Below are positions 19,569 through 29,279 of a DNA stretch of 64,000 nt, piece after piece. The notes beneath the pieces were generated by a model. That model ran no database searches and was not told where the DNA came from. It was given only the letters and a program-made list of their open reading frames with translations. Positions within the stretch are counted from its first letter, which is position 1, and the number at the start of each line of letters is the position of its first letter. A program made the position numbers and the translations under genes. This DNA is from Rhizobium sp. RCAM05350 (lineage in GTDB: Bacteria > Pseudomonadota > Alphaproteobacteria > Rhizobiales > Rhizobiaceae), in contig CP087975.1 of NCBI GenBank assembly GCA_024426085.1, positions 513,300 to 577,299 on the forward strand, in the 5' to 3' direction.

Positions 19569-20173
19569 ATGACTCTTGATTCGAAAATATTTGTTGGGCT
19601 TAAGTCCACCCGCAAAAAGTCAACTCCCGTCAGCGAACCCGTTGGTCCGAAATGCCAATGGGACGGCTGCGAAAAGATTGGCACGCACCGCGCCTGTCGG
19701 CCCGGGGAGCGGAAGGCCTGTATCTGTTGTTCTGTCTTGAGCACGTGAAAGAATACAACAAGGGGTACAGCTTTACGACGGCTCCATCGGACGTGGACAG
19801 TAGCGTACCAAAAGGAAGGACGAGCGGCAGTCGTGCGACTTTTGGAACCCGTGTCAACCAAGCAACCGAAATTCCGATCCCGTCCACTGTCCGCTCCGGT
19901 TCTGCGAAGACATTGAATGCCCGCAGAACCGCCACACAGCACCAGGCACAAAAGAGCAATCTCCAGAAACGAAAACTCAAGGTGTTAGAAGCCAAGGCTT
20001 TCGAGACACTCGGTCTTTCGCCGGAGGCGACACCGGAGGAAATCAGGAGCCGCTATAAGGAACGGCTCAAAATGCACCATCCCGACGCCAATCAAGGTAA
20101 CCGCACCTCCGAAGATGAGCTTCGCGCGTCGATTGAGGCGCATAAGATCCTTAAGCTGAACGGATTCTGCTAA
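19569..20173 (+). pseudogene. J-domain (DnaJ-like) protein of rhizobial type (one frameshift)
   Basis: Start ATG 19569 (MTLDSKIFVGLKSTRKK). The N-terminus has CQWDGCEKIGTHRA and, after a one-base shift near 19700, LEHVKEYNKGYSF, the conserved front part of this rhizobial family. The C-terminal 60 residues form a J domain (FETLGLSPEATPEEIRSRY) with the HPD motif in MHHPDAN, which stimulates DnaK ATPase. About 200 residues in total. The central linker (residues ~70-120) is less conserved than I would expect, so it may also be damaged. The substrate or partner is unknown. Confidence 0.8.
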
Positions 20174-20375
20174 CGCTCACTCATTGAGTGCCGCTTAGAT
20201 CCATCCAATCCCAGGCGGGGCGTCTGTCTATCTCTGTTTTCAAGAATTCACATCCTCTGGATTTAGGTAGGAACTATATTTCCCGAGCCAAAAGTGCGCT
20301 GGTCAAACCCGTTTCGTGGAAAGCACTTCGAACGTTTTAGCAATTGTCGCGGTCGAACGGTCATAGTCCGCAAGG

Positions 20376-20997
20376 GTAGCGTCGCCTTAACATTTGCGGC
20401 GGTATTTACCGGCATGAGCTCGAACCCGCCGACCGATGTTACGACGCACCGCTACAAGCGTCATCGTTTTCCCGCTGAGATCATAGCGCATGCGGTTTGG
20501 CTCTACTTCCGCTTTCCGCTGAGCCTGCGTCATGTAGAAAATCTGCTGGCTGAGCGCGGCATTGAAGTCTCGTTCCAGACTGTCGCGGAATGGGCTGCCA
20601 AGTTCGGCAGAGAATACGCCCGTTCCATCCGGCGGCGGACCAGGGGAGTTTTTGCCGACAAGTGGCATCTCGACGAAATGGTCGTTGCTATCAAGGGCAG
20701 AAAATACTGGTTGTGGCGGGCCGTTGAGGCCGATGGTTATGTTCTTGATGCTTTGATCCAGAGCCGCCGGAACAAGCAGGCGGCCTTGAAGCTGATGCGA
20801 AAGCTCCTGAGGGGCCAATGCGTCACACCGCGTGTCATGATCACCGATAAGCTCAGATCCCACGACGCAGCCAAAGGGAAATCATGCCCGGTGTCGAGCA
20901 TCGTTCGCATAAGGGTCTGAATAACCGGGCGGAGAATTCGCATCTGGCTGTTCGACGACGAGAGCGAGGCATGATCCGGTTCAAGTCGGCACGACAA
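20376..20997 (+). mobile_element. IS6-family element, copy A, 3' truncated
   Basis: Left terminal repeat GTAGCGTCGCCTTAA at 20376-20390. The element matches the full copy at 50017-50835 (minus strand) until ACGACAA at 20997, where a second IS6-type element begins. The last ~200 bases and the right terminal repeat are missing. Compared with the full copy it lacks one A in the run near 20809. Confidence 0.85.
20414..20990 (+). pseudogene. IS6-family transposase, truncated and frameshifted
   Basis: MSSNPPTDVTTHRYKRHRFP start, then the zinc/HTH region and the DDE catalytic core: DKWHLDEMVV (first D), MITDKLRSH (second D) and, after a frame change near 20880, NRAENSH (E region). The coding part ends at KSARQ, where the neighbouring element starts. 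The frame change at AAKGKSC is shared with the copy at 50 kb, so it pre-dates duplication or is a shared error. Confidence 0.8.
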
Positions 20998-21695
20998 GAT
21001 TCTGTCGCAAAGTTTTCATGTGCGCTATCCGGTTTCCTATCGCGACCTTCAGGAAATTCTGGCGGAACGCGGTATCGCCGTCGATCATGCGACATTGAAC
21101 CGGTGGGTTGTGCGCTACTCACCTCAGATCGCCACGCAGGCTCACATGCGCAAACGGCGCACGGCCAACTCATGGCGCGTGGACGAAACCTATATCAAGG
21201 TCCGGGGTAAATGGACCTATCTTTACCAGGCGGTTGACCAGCGATGGACAAACGCTCGATTTCATGCTGTCCGAGCGCCAGCGATCTGCCTGCAGCGACG
21301 GTTCTTCAGGAAGGCCATCGCAACCAACGGCGTTCCTGACCGGGTTGCAATTGACAATTGGGCGGCGCCAATCTGACTGGCCTGCAAGCTGTAAATACGA
21401 GTCTTAAATTCACCGGAACGGGTAATATATTTGAAATCCGACAGGTCAAATATCTTAACAACATTCTTGAGCAGGACCACCGGTTCATCAAGCGGATCAC
21501 CAGGCCGATGATGGGCTTTAAGGCACTTCATTCCGCTTCTGCTACGATCGCTGGGATAGAAGTGGCTCATATGATCCGCAAGTGCCAGTTCACCAACGAC
21601 AACCGTTCGCCATTTCAGGTCTTTGCTGAACTCGCAGCATAATTGTGTCCAATCAAACTCGTCTTCTCTCTCCCAGAAAACTTTGCGACAGAACC
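20998..21695 (+). mobile_element. IS6-family element B with internal deletion
   Basis: Bounded by GATTCTGTCGCAAAGTTTTC (20998-21017) and its near-perfect inverse at 21676-21695, ends typical of the IS6/IS26/IS240 group. Only 698 bases, shorter than the usual ~800. The transposase starts abruptly at VRYPVSYRDLQE, so roughly 100 bases coding for its N-terminus are gone. It abuts truncated copy A directly. Confidence 0.8.
21020..21641 (+). pseudogene. IS6-family transposase, N-terminally deleted and frameshifted
   Basis: Carries YPVSYRDLQEILAERG, WRVDETYIKVRGKWTYLYQAVD (first catalytic D) and VPDRVAIDN (second D). It ends with EQDHRFIKRITRPMMGFK and MIRKCQFTNDNRSPFQVFAELAA. Frame changes near 21250-21290 and 21365. 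It lacks the N-terminal zinc-finger/HTH segment, so it is inactive even if the shifts are artefacts. Confidence 0.8.
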
Positions 21696-21724
21696 CATTC
21701 AAGTAGCCAGATTTCGCTACTCGT

Positions 21725-22288
21725 TCAACGTTCGAACCGCTCCAACATATGCTTCAATTGCGCATTCTGCAGCCGCAGCTTGCTCGCCAACTGATCCCTG
21801 CAGAGCGCTAATTTCCTGGTCCAAGCTCATCTCGTCGGAAATCGGGGGAACGACTGGAGCTGTTTGCGACACAACAGCGGCCGCGTCCACCCTCTTGGCA
21901 CGGCCTCTCCTTTTGGCCGGCGCGGCTTTAGCAGTGTCTTCGACCCTCGTAACGGAGTATGCGATCGTGGTGCCGATATCAGGTAACGCCGGATCAGAGG
22001 TTTCCGCTCCCTCTTTGCTATTGCCCTCCCGCGTGCCCTGAATTTCGCTTCCGGTTTCCGCCAGCGGTTCAGGGCTCCACGGAAATTGGTTCGGGATTGA
22101 ACGATCGGCTGGGCATTTTCGCGTGTTAGCTGATCGGCGAGACTGAGGGTCTCCTTAACAGGAGTCTCAGTCGAGCCCGCGATCGCCAACTCGTCCGGTT
22201 TGACGTCCTCGATCGAGCCGTCATTCTGCTCTTGCTGGCGTCGCGGCGACACAAGTCGGGTAAGAAACTTCCAGGGAGACGCCATCAC
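21725..22288 (-). pseudogene. SyrB-neighbour hypothetical protein with C-terminal coiled coil (frameshifted)
   Basis: Starts MMASPWKFLTRLVSPRRQQEQ, then an acidic, low-complexity middle, a basic KRRNR-like stretch, and after frame changes a C-terminal SDEMSLDQEISALRDQLASK heptad region ending MLERFER with TGA at 21725. From memory, similar proteins occur beside IS elements and SyrB-like genes on rhizobial symbiotic plasmids; function unknown. The C-terminal coiled coil resembles the LEEENQRLRKLL tail of the neighbouring SyrB-like protein, suggesting pairing or common origin. At least two single-base shifts lie inside. Confidence 0.6.
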
Positions 22289-22406
22289 TTCGATCTCGCG
22301 TTTTTATCCCGCATGCAGGGTGCGAGTCGATGTCCCGGCGGCGGTTGTAACCGCCACCAAAGATTCTTATCCCGCTCAGCTCGCGATCGGCCGCCTGCTT
22401 ATAATA

Positions 22407-22791
22407 TCAATCGAGCTTCAGCCGCTTCCGCAGATCGGCGTTTTCGGTCCGAAGTTTATCCGCCAGCAACTTGCGCAGTCTTTGGTTCTCTTCTTCCAGC
22501 TGCAGGATATCCGCCATCTCATCGCTCGGCACCGAAGGCACGGCAGGTGCCGTTTGCACCTCCCTTGGAGCACGCTTCACAGGTGCGCTTTGGGGTCCCA
22601 GCATTGTCGATCGACTTTGCCTTGCGTCCCCGCTTCTGCTTTTCAGTCCCGCCGGTAAGAACAGCTGCTGGTTCTGCTGCGGCGTCAACCGAGATGGCTT
22701 CGGGGGCGGCCCTTTGCGCACGAGGTTTGCGCTGCTTCTTTGGCGCGATAGGCGTTTCCACAACGGCCGCCGCATTAGGCTCCAAACCCAA
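22407..22791 (-). pseudogene. SyrB-like regulator (one frameshift)
   Basis: Start MGLEPNAAAVVETP. The N-terminal half is Ala/Pro/Lys-rich and basic (KKQRKPRAQRAAP, KQKRGRKAKS), as in SyrB-type DNA-associated proteins. After a one-base shift near 22585 the C-terminus reads DEMADILQLEEENQRLRKLL and ends LRKRLKLD, the conserved SyrB-family tail. About 128 residues. In Ensifer, SyrB proteins repress syrM and so influence exopolysaccharide and nodulation control; that role here is inference from similarity only. Transcribed toward the second coiled-coil gene. Confidence 0.65.
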
Positions 22792-22829
22792 TCAAAATAT
22801 TGATTAGATTTATTTCATGCGATTCAATC

Positions 22830-23622
22830 ACTCCACGAGAGGAGTGTTTGACCATGGCAGGTGAATTCTGGCTTGATGATCAGCAGTGGTCCGTCATTGC
22901 ACCGTTACTTCCGACCAACCAACCTGGCGCTCGTCGCACCGACGACCGCCGGGTGATCAGCAGGCATCATTCATGTACTGCGATCAGGGTTGCCGATGGC
23001 AGGATTGTCCTGCCTGCTACGGACCGGCAACGACGATCTACAATCGGTTCCATCGCTGGTCGGCACGCGGAATCTGGCGGCGATTGTTTGACGCCCTGGT
23101 GCAAACGACCGATCGAGACATCCATATGATTGACAGCACCACTGCCAAGGCTCACCGCTCGGCGGCCGGCGGAAAAGGGGGCCGATGCCGGCAATCGGTC
23201 GCTCGCGAGGCGGCAGATCGACAAAAATCCATGTTGTTGTCGATCGTTACGGCCGTCCCATCGCGCTCCAACTAACCCCGGGACAGCGTGGCGACGCACC
23301 CGTTGCCACGCCTCTGCTCACGACGTTGCCGCCAAGCCGACTATGCGCCGCCGACACGGCCTACGACAGCAACGCCCTGCGCAACTTCCTCATCAAACGT
23401 GGCACTCAGCCTGTTATCCCAAATAACCCGACTCGAAAGAACATCCAGCCCTTTGACCCCGAAGCCTATAAGCGCAGAAATATTATCGAACGCACCTTCT
23501 GCCGCCTCAAGGATTGGAGAAGAGTCGCAACGCGATATGACAAGCTCACAACCAACTTCGTAGCAACATGCTACATCGCCGCCATCTTTATATGGTGGGC
23601 CAATTCAGTCTCGACCCTAAGG
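22830..23622 (+). mobile_element. IS5-family element, copy 1 (left end unclear)
   Basis: The 3' part from about 23127 is nearly identical to 57556-58050, and both end at TCAGTCTCGACCCTA, which marks the right boundary. No matching left terminal repeat (GGGTCGAGACTG) was found upstream of the transposase start at 22854, so the left end has been lost or rearranged. The right end cuts into the response-regulator gene that follows. Confidence 0.7.
22854..23621 (+). pseudogene. IS5-family transposase (multiple frameshifts)
   Basis: MAGEFWLDDQQWSVIAPLLP is the DUF4096-type N-terminus. Then come CRWQDCPACYGP, the first DDE aspartate in MIDSTTAKAHR, the second in AADTAYDSNALR and the glutamate in RRNIIERTFCRLKDWRRVATRYDK (residues named by position 23485-23560). 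The 5' half changes frame twice (near 22960 and 22985). The junction at 23174 lies on an AAAAGGGGG run that could be a programmed slip site, as in two-frame IS5 elements. Confidence 0.8.
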
Positions 23623-23623
23623 T

Positions 23624-24238
23624 TGAAGCGACTATCTTCGTGGTCGTCTGATGCGGCCTGATAGACATCGAGTTTTTCATAAAGCTGCTGCAGCCTATTT
23701 TGAACGCTGCGAAGCGAAAGATTGCGTCTTCTCGCGATGGCTCGATCCGTCAGGCCCAACGCGATATCGACCAGGATTTCATACTCCGTGTCGCTAAAAC
23801 CTTTCGTCTGGCCGAGGCTCTTTTGCTGCATCCCGCGTACTTCCCGGTCGATGACGCATTGCGCCTCGACGAAAATACTGCGCAAAGCCAGCCTCAACCG
23901 CTCGTCCGAGGCGGACTTGAGCACATATCCATAGGCCGCACCGTCCGGCACGATACGCGAAACACCCCGCACGTAGGCCTCGTCGGAATAGTTGGACCAG
24001 AAGAGGATGCGCGTATCCGGCCGCTCTTTCCAGATCGTGCGGGCGGCCTCGATACCATTTCGATTGTTCATCTGCAGATCCATAACCACATGGGCCGAAC
24101 GGTGGTCGCGGGCGAGTTTTCGCCCGCGGTGCCGCTTTCCGCCTCGATGACCGTTTCGCATTCTGGCAAGGCGGCGCAGACGGCCTCGTGTAGGTAGGAG
24201 CGGTGCAAGGGATCGTCTTCGACGATGAGAACCTTCAT
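23624..24238 (-). pseudogene. LuxR/NarL-family response regulator (frameshift, C-terminus cut by IS5)
   Basis: Start ATG 24238 (MKVLIVEDDPLHRSYL, with acidic-pocket EDD). A one-base shift near 24118 precedes VVMDLQMNNRNGIEAARTIW, which carries the phosphorylated Asp. Next come a receiver Lys region (YGYVLKSASDE) and a LuxR-type HTH with FSDTEYEILVDIALGLTDRAIARRRN (given by position) and SVQNRLQQLYEKL. The product runs into the IS5 right end after SRFNLR, so the natural C-terminus is missing. It lies nine bases after the histidine kinase gene in the same operon. Confidence 0.8.
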
Positions 24239-24247
24239 GGGTCGTTC

Positions 24248-25486
24248 CTAGGATTTGGTTGGCGCGGCGTTTGCGCCTGCCACTGGCAGATGCACGCCGA
24301 TCGCGGTCCCGAGATTGTTGCGCCCGGTACTGATGGAAAACTTGGCGGAAATCAGCCTAGCCCGCGTTTTCATATTGTCTATACCGCCGCCATTGCGCCG
24401 ACGCTGCTTGGCAATACCAACCCCGTCGTCACAAACCTCAACGGAAAGACCATCGGTTTGCTCATGCAACCGCACCACAATGCGGTTTGCCTGCGCATGG
24501 CGCACTGCATTGTTGATAGCCTCCTGGGTAATGCGAAACAGCGCAACGCAGACAGTCGGATCAAGGCTGTCGATGCCACCCTCCGTCTCGTCGATCAACT
24601 CGCGATCGATCGAAAGTCCGCTGTCGCGTACCGATCGATCCAGATGGTTTTCTACGGCCTGCACGAAGCCGAAGAGTTGCAGGACGGAGGGTTTGGCCTC
24701 CTCGATGATCTGCCGGAGATCCTGCATGCTGTGCTGAAGGCTGCGGACCAGGGGCTCCAATGCTTCGCCGGCGACATCCGGCTCATGGGTGAGCCGTTCG
24801 AGCCGGCGAGACAGGCGGGTGAGGTCGGCGAGCGTCTGGTCGTGCAGGTCCATGCCGATGCGCTGGCGCTCGCGCTCGAGGGCTTCCGTCAGATTGAGTG
24901 CGCCAAGTCGCAATCCCTCTTCGCGCGCCCTGGCTTCAGCCTCGACGATCGCCGATTGCTGCGCCTGCTCTGCAGCCCGCAGGGCAAAGAAATAGGGTGA
25001 AAGCAAATCTGCGATGGAACGGGCGTTGACAATGTCTTCCATCGTATAAAATCCCGCCTGATGCGACGAACAGCTCAGTGCGCCGATCACGTCCCCCTCC
25101 ACCTTGAGCGGAACATGAATTCGACTGCGTAGCGCCTGGTCGAAAATCGGCAGGGTGAAGGCATTCTCAAAATTGAACCGCGGATCGATTCCGGCGTCGT
25201 CCGTTAGAAAATATGAAACCTCGCCCCAGAGGAGGGCACGGATCGGGCTGCCGGAGACGAGCGCCGGCGGATGGTTGCCCCATGCAGTTTCCAGGCCGGT
25301 CTCGTAGGCCGTGTGGTATTTGCCACCATGCATGATGATGCATACGTCCAGATGATCATGCGGGATGATATGGAAAATCTGCGCCGCCACGGCGCGGATG
25401 GCCGAGCGAAATTCAAGCTGCCCGGCAAGCAAGCGCGATATCCCCAGATAATGTTCGAGAAGCATCGATGGCGCCATCTTGAGCAT
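24248..25486 (-). CDS. Sensor histidine kinase, GAF + HisKA_3 + HATPase_c
   Basis: 412 residues without clear membrane helices. A GAF-like domain (about residues 20-180, with VPLKVEGDVIGALSCSS) is followed by a coiled coil, the HisKA_3 dimerisation box with phospho-acceptor His in RIGMDLHDQTLADLTRL, and a HATPase_c domain. The N box is ITQEAINNAVRHAQA and the G box DDGVGI. A GGAAGGAAAT site supports the ATG at 25486. It forms a two-component system with the broken regulator next door and is divergent from the sugar ABC operon, which it probably controls. Confidence 0.9.
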   Translation of the reverse strand: MLKMAPSMLLEHYLGISRLLAGQLEFRSAIRAVAAQIFHIIPHDHLDVCIIMHGGKYHTAYETGLETAWGNHPPALVSGSPIRALLWGEVSYFLTDDAGIDPRFNFENAFTLPIFDQALRSRIHVPLKVEGDVIGALSCSSHQAGFYTMEDIVNARSIADLLSPYFFALRAAEQAQQSAIVEAEARAREEGLRLGALNLTEALERERQRIGMDLHDQTLADLTRLSRRLERLTHEPDVAGEALEPLVRSLQHSMQDLRQIIEEAKPSVLQLFGFVQAVENHLDRSVRDSGLSIDRELIDETEGGIDSLDPTVCVALFRITQEAINNAVRHAQANRIVVRLHEQTDGLSVEVCDDGVGIAKQRRRNGGGIDNMKTRARLISAKFSISTGRNNLGTAIGVHLPVAGANAAPTKS

Positions 25487-25778
25487 GTTTGTATTTCCTT
25501 CCCCGCCAACTTCGTCCCGCCTCCACGGTAAAAGTCCCGTAATTCCTTGTCCTCCAGTAAGCGCCCGTCAGGCACCGCGCGTCCTGCAGGATCCCGCATC
25601 ATCTACAGCAGATTCCGCAAACGGATTGCCTCAATCTTCCTATACAAGCCGCCTATTCTATACCATCCTGTCCCTGCTGGGAGGAGGAAGCTCGGCATTT
25701 CACAAAAGCTCATCACCGCTTCGGCCAGGATGAACAGATCCCGCTCAATGAAAGCCGGATCAACAGGGAGAGAGAGAG
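25487..25778. promoter_or_regulatory. Divergent promoter region between histidine kinase and sugar operon
   Basis: About 290 bases without a supported gene. It must hold the promoters of the kinase (minus) and binding-protein (plus) genes. I see no strong palindrome. Confidence 0.35.
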
Positions 25779-26794
25779 ATGAATTTCAGAAAGATGCTTC
25801 TGGCATCGGCTGCACTTGTGTGCGCCGCAATGCCTATTCAAGCCATGGCCGACACGGCAGCCAAGAAGATTGCGCTGTCCAACAACTACGCCGGCAATTC
25901 CTGGCGGCAGGCGATGCTGACCAGCTGGGAAAAGGTGACCGGCGAAGCCGTGAAGGCCAGCGTCGTTGCGGCAGCCGATCCTTTCACCACGGCCGAAAAC
26001 CAGGCGACAGAACAGGCTGCTCAGATCCAGAACATGATTCTGCAGGGCTATGACGCCATCGTGATCAACGCCGCTTCTCCGACCGCGCTCAATGGTGCCG
26101 TCAAAGAAGCGTGCGACGCTGGTATCACAGTCGTGTCTTTCGATGGCATTGTGACCGAACCATGCGCATGGCGCATCGCTGTCGACTTCAAGGAAATGGG
26201 CCGTAGCCAGGTCGAGTACCTGTCGAAGAAAATCCCGGCCGGTGGCAATCTGCTTGAAATTCGCGGCCTCGCTGGCGTCTTCGTGGATGACGAAATCTCG
26301 ACCGGCATCCACGCCGGTGTGGCCCAGTTCCCGCAATTCAAGATCGTTGGCTCCGTCCACGGCGACTGGGCGCAGGACGTGGCCCAAAGGCCGTGGCCGG
26401 CATCCTCCCGAGCCTTCCCGAGGTTGCGGCGGTCGTCACCCAAGGTGGTGACGGCTATGGCGCGGCCGAAGCCTTCGCAGCCGCCAAGCGGCCGATACCG
26501 ACCATCGTCATGGGCAACCGGCAGGACGAGCTGAAATGGTGGAAGGAACAGAAGGATGCCAATGGCTATGAAACCATGTCTGTTTCGATCGCACCGGGCG
26601 TCTCAACGCTCGCCTTCTGGGTTGCCCAGCAGATTCTCGACGGCAAGGAAGTGAAGAAGGATCTCGTCGTCCCCTTCCTCAGCATCAGCCAAGACACGCT
26701 GGAAACCAATCTGGCTAACACCCAGGAAGGTGGCGTCGCCAATGTTGAGTATTCGCAGGCCGATGCCGAGAAGGTCATAGCGGAAGCAAAATAA
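25779..26794 (+). pseudogene. Sugar ABC transporter substrate-binding protein, RbsB/periplasmic-binding-4 type (one frameshift)
   Basis: A strong AGGGAGAGAGAG site precedes the ATG. Signal peptide MNFRKMLLASAALVCAAMPIQAMA. The mature part has KKIALSNNYAGNSWRQAM, GYDAIVINAASPTAL and EISTGIHAGVAQ. A shift near 26385 leads to AGILPSLPEVAAVVTQGGDG and the rest of the C-terminal lobe. About 338 residues. It captures a sugar or polyol in the periplasm for the ATPase and permeases encoded next. A hairpin after the gene may favour higher expression of the binding protein. Confidence 0.85.
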
Positions 26795-26811
26795 GATATC
26801 CTCCCAACTTT

Positions 26812-26853
26812 CGGTTCTGTCTGGTCTCCGGACCGGCCAGAACCGTCCTTTTT
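26812..26853 (+). terminator. Intra-operon hairpin, partial terminator
   Basis: CGGTTCTG (26812-26819) pairs with CAGAACCG (26838-26845), with an inner GGTC/GACC pairing, followed by TCCTTTTT. It sits between binding-protein and ATPase genes, where partial termination or 3' protection commonly raises binding-protein yield. Confidence 0.65.
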
Positions 26854-26859
26854 CCGGGA

Positions 26860-28336
26860 ATGCAGAGTATGACGGCAATACCGTTGCAGGCACGCGGTCA
26901 TCGAGGTTGCGGATGCCAAAATCAGCTTTGGCGCGGTCAAGGCCCTCGATGGCGTGACCCTGAGAATTCTGCCCGGCGAATGCGTTGGCCTCGTCGGACA
27001 CAACGGCGCCGGCAAATCGACGATCGTCAACGTCATCAATGGCGGATTGTCGCCCCACCAGGGCACCATCGCATGCGCAGGGGAGCCGATGCACCGTTAC
27101 GGTATTGCTGCGGCCCGCGCCAATGGCGTCCGTTGCGTCTTCCAGGAATTGTCGCTGTGTCCGAACCTGACGGTAATCGAGAACACCCGCGTCATGCATC
27201 GCACGCTCACAGGCTGGGGCTGGCGGCGTCGGGCGGCGCGCATCATCGGCGGCAAACTCGACGAGATATTCCCTGGCCACGGGATCGACCCCGCCGGCGT
27301 CGTTAGCGATCTTTCGATCGCACAGCGCCAGATGGTGGAGATAGCCACGGCTTTCTCGCAGGTCGCACAACCGGTGAAACTCGTCATTCTCGATGAACCC
27401 ACGTCATCGCTCGATGCGAGCCTCGCGACGCAGCTGCTGAACTATGTCCGCAGTTTCGTTGAGGCCGGCGGATCGGTTATCTTCATCTCCCACATTCTGA
27501 GCGAAATACTGTCAACGTCCGACCGCATCGTCGTGATGAAGGACGGCAAGGTGGTGAGCGAACGACCTGCCGGCGAGTTCGACGAGCACAGCCTGGTCGC
27601 GGCCATGGGAAGCGTGGTCAAGCGGCGCGATCAAGAGAAGCGCATTACGGACACTGCAGGCCTCACGCCGCTCCTGGCGCAGCCTTCGCGTCGCGGCAAG
27701 GGTCTTGCCTTCGAGGCCTTTCCCGGTGAAATCATCGGTCTTGCCGGCCTCGGCAGGCACGGCCAGACCGATACGCTGATCGATCTCTATCTGGCGCGCA
27801 CCGGTAGCTGGTTGCGCAGGCGTGATGCTGAGGTTGCCTTCGTCGCCGGAGATCGCGCGCTGAACGGCGTCTTTCCGCTCTGGAGCATCCTGAAGAACCT
27901 GACGATCGCCGATCTTGCAGGACTGTCCCGGCGAGGCCTCGTCAGCGAGACCGCCGAGGCCGATCTCGGGCAGGCTTGGAAACAGCGCATCGAGATCCGG
28001 ACGCAGGATGTCGGCAATCCTATTCTGTCTTTGTCGGGCGGCAACCAGCAGAAGGTATTGTTTGCCCGTGCCCTTGCCACGCCGGCACCCGCCGTACTGA
28101 TGGATGATCCCATGCGCGGCGTCGACATCGGCACAAAGCAGGAGGTCTATACCATTCTGCGGGCCGAGGCCGATAAAGGACGAACATTCGTCTGGTACTC
28201 GACCGAGATGGACGAAGTCTGCCTTTGTGATCGGGTCTATGTCTTCAACAACGGCGTGATCGTTGCAGAACTCAAGGGAGAGGCCGTGACGGAGAAGAAT
28301 GTCCTGGCCGCCTCCTTCATGGGTGCCGCGGCATGA
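26860..28336 (+). pseudogene. Sugar ABC transporter ATP-binding protein, two-domain RbsA/XylG type (one frameshift)
   Basis: Likely start ATG 26860 (MQSMTAIPLQA). One base shift near 26900 joins it to the frame with VADAKISFGAVKALDGV. Domain 1: Walker A GHNGAGKST, Q loop CVFQELSLCPN, LSIAQRQMVEIATAF and VILDEPTSSLD. Domain 2: degenerate Walker A (GLGRHGQTDTL), as usual in this family, signature LSLSGGNQQKVLFARAL and MDDPMRGVD. About 490 residues. It couples ATP hydrolysis to import through the two permeases that follow; the 3' end overlaps the next gene by ATGA. Confidence 0.85.
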
Positions 28337-29279
28337 AGAAAGTCCTGTCCTCCGATACCATCCGGCTTTTGATACCCGCCTTGTCGCTAACCATTCTGTT
28401 GATCTCCGTCTTCTACCTGCAGCCATGCGCCATGAGTTATGTGGGGCTTAACCTTTTGTTCAATCTGGCCGTGCCGATCGCGCTCGCAACCATTGCTCAG
28501 ATGCTGATCATGACGGTCAACGATCTGGATCTGTCGATGGGCACCTTCGTCAGCTTCGTGGCTTGTGTTGCCGCCACCTTCCTGCAAGCCACCCCGGTGA
28601 TTGGTGTTCTCGTACTAGCCGCCGCAATCATGACCTATGCAGCACTCGGCGTGCTGATTCATGTCCGTAACCTTCCCTCCATTGTCGTCACACTTGGCAT
28701 GAGCTTCGTCTGGGGAGGTCTTGCGGTCCTCATTCTGCCTGCTCCGGGCGGAGAAGCGCCGGGGTGGGTGCGCGCGGTCATGATCTCCCGGCCACCTTTC
28801 GTGCCAATCGCGATCATCGCCTGCGTCATCATCGCGGTGGTCTCGCATTTTATCATCATGCGCTCCTCTTTCGGCGTTATCCTGCGCGGCGTCGGTGGCA
28901 ATGCCCGCTCCGTGGAGCGCGCAGGCTGGTCTATTCTGGGAGCGCGGGCAGCGACCTACGCGCTGGCGGCGTTTTTGCCATTCTCGCCGGTATTTCGCTG
29001 GTCGGGCTGACCACGTCGGCCGACGCCAATATCGCGCTTCGATACACGCTCCTGTCGATTGCTGGCGTCATCCTTGGCGGCGGCGAGTTCACCGGTGGCC
29101 GCGTTTCTCCCATCGGTGCGGTCATCAGCGCGTTGACGCTGACGCTTGCTGGCTCGTTTCTCTCCTTCCTGCGTATCTCGCCGGATTGGCAGATTGGCGC
29201 GCAGGGTGCGATCCTGATCGTCGTGCTTGGGCTCCGTCTGCTGCTCAATCGTCTTGAAAATCGGGGGAAGCGATCATGA
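28333..29279 (+). pseudogene. Sugar ABC transporter permease, RbsC type (one frameshift)
   Basis: Overlaps the ATPase stop by ATGA. Eight to ten hydrophobic helices, with MTVNDLDLSMGTFVSFVAC in the conserved BPD_transp_2 loop region and FGVILRGVGGNARSVERAGW as the cytoplasmic loop. A frame change near 28960 leads to FAILAGISLVGLTTSADAN and ends LENRGKRS at 29279. About 315 residues. Acts with the next permease as a heterodimer. Confidence 0.85.
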
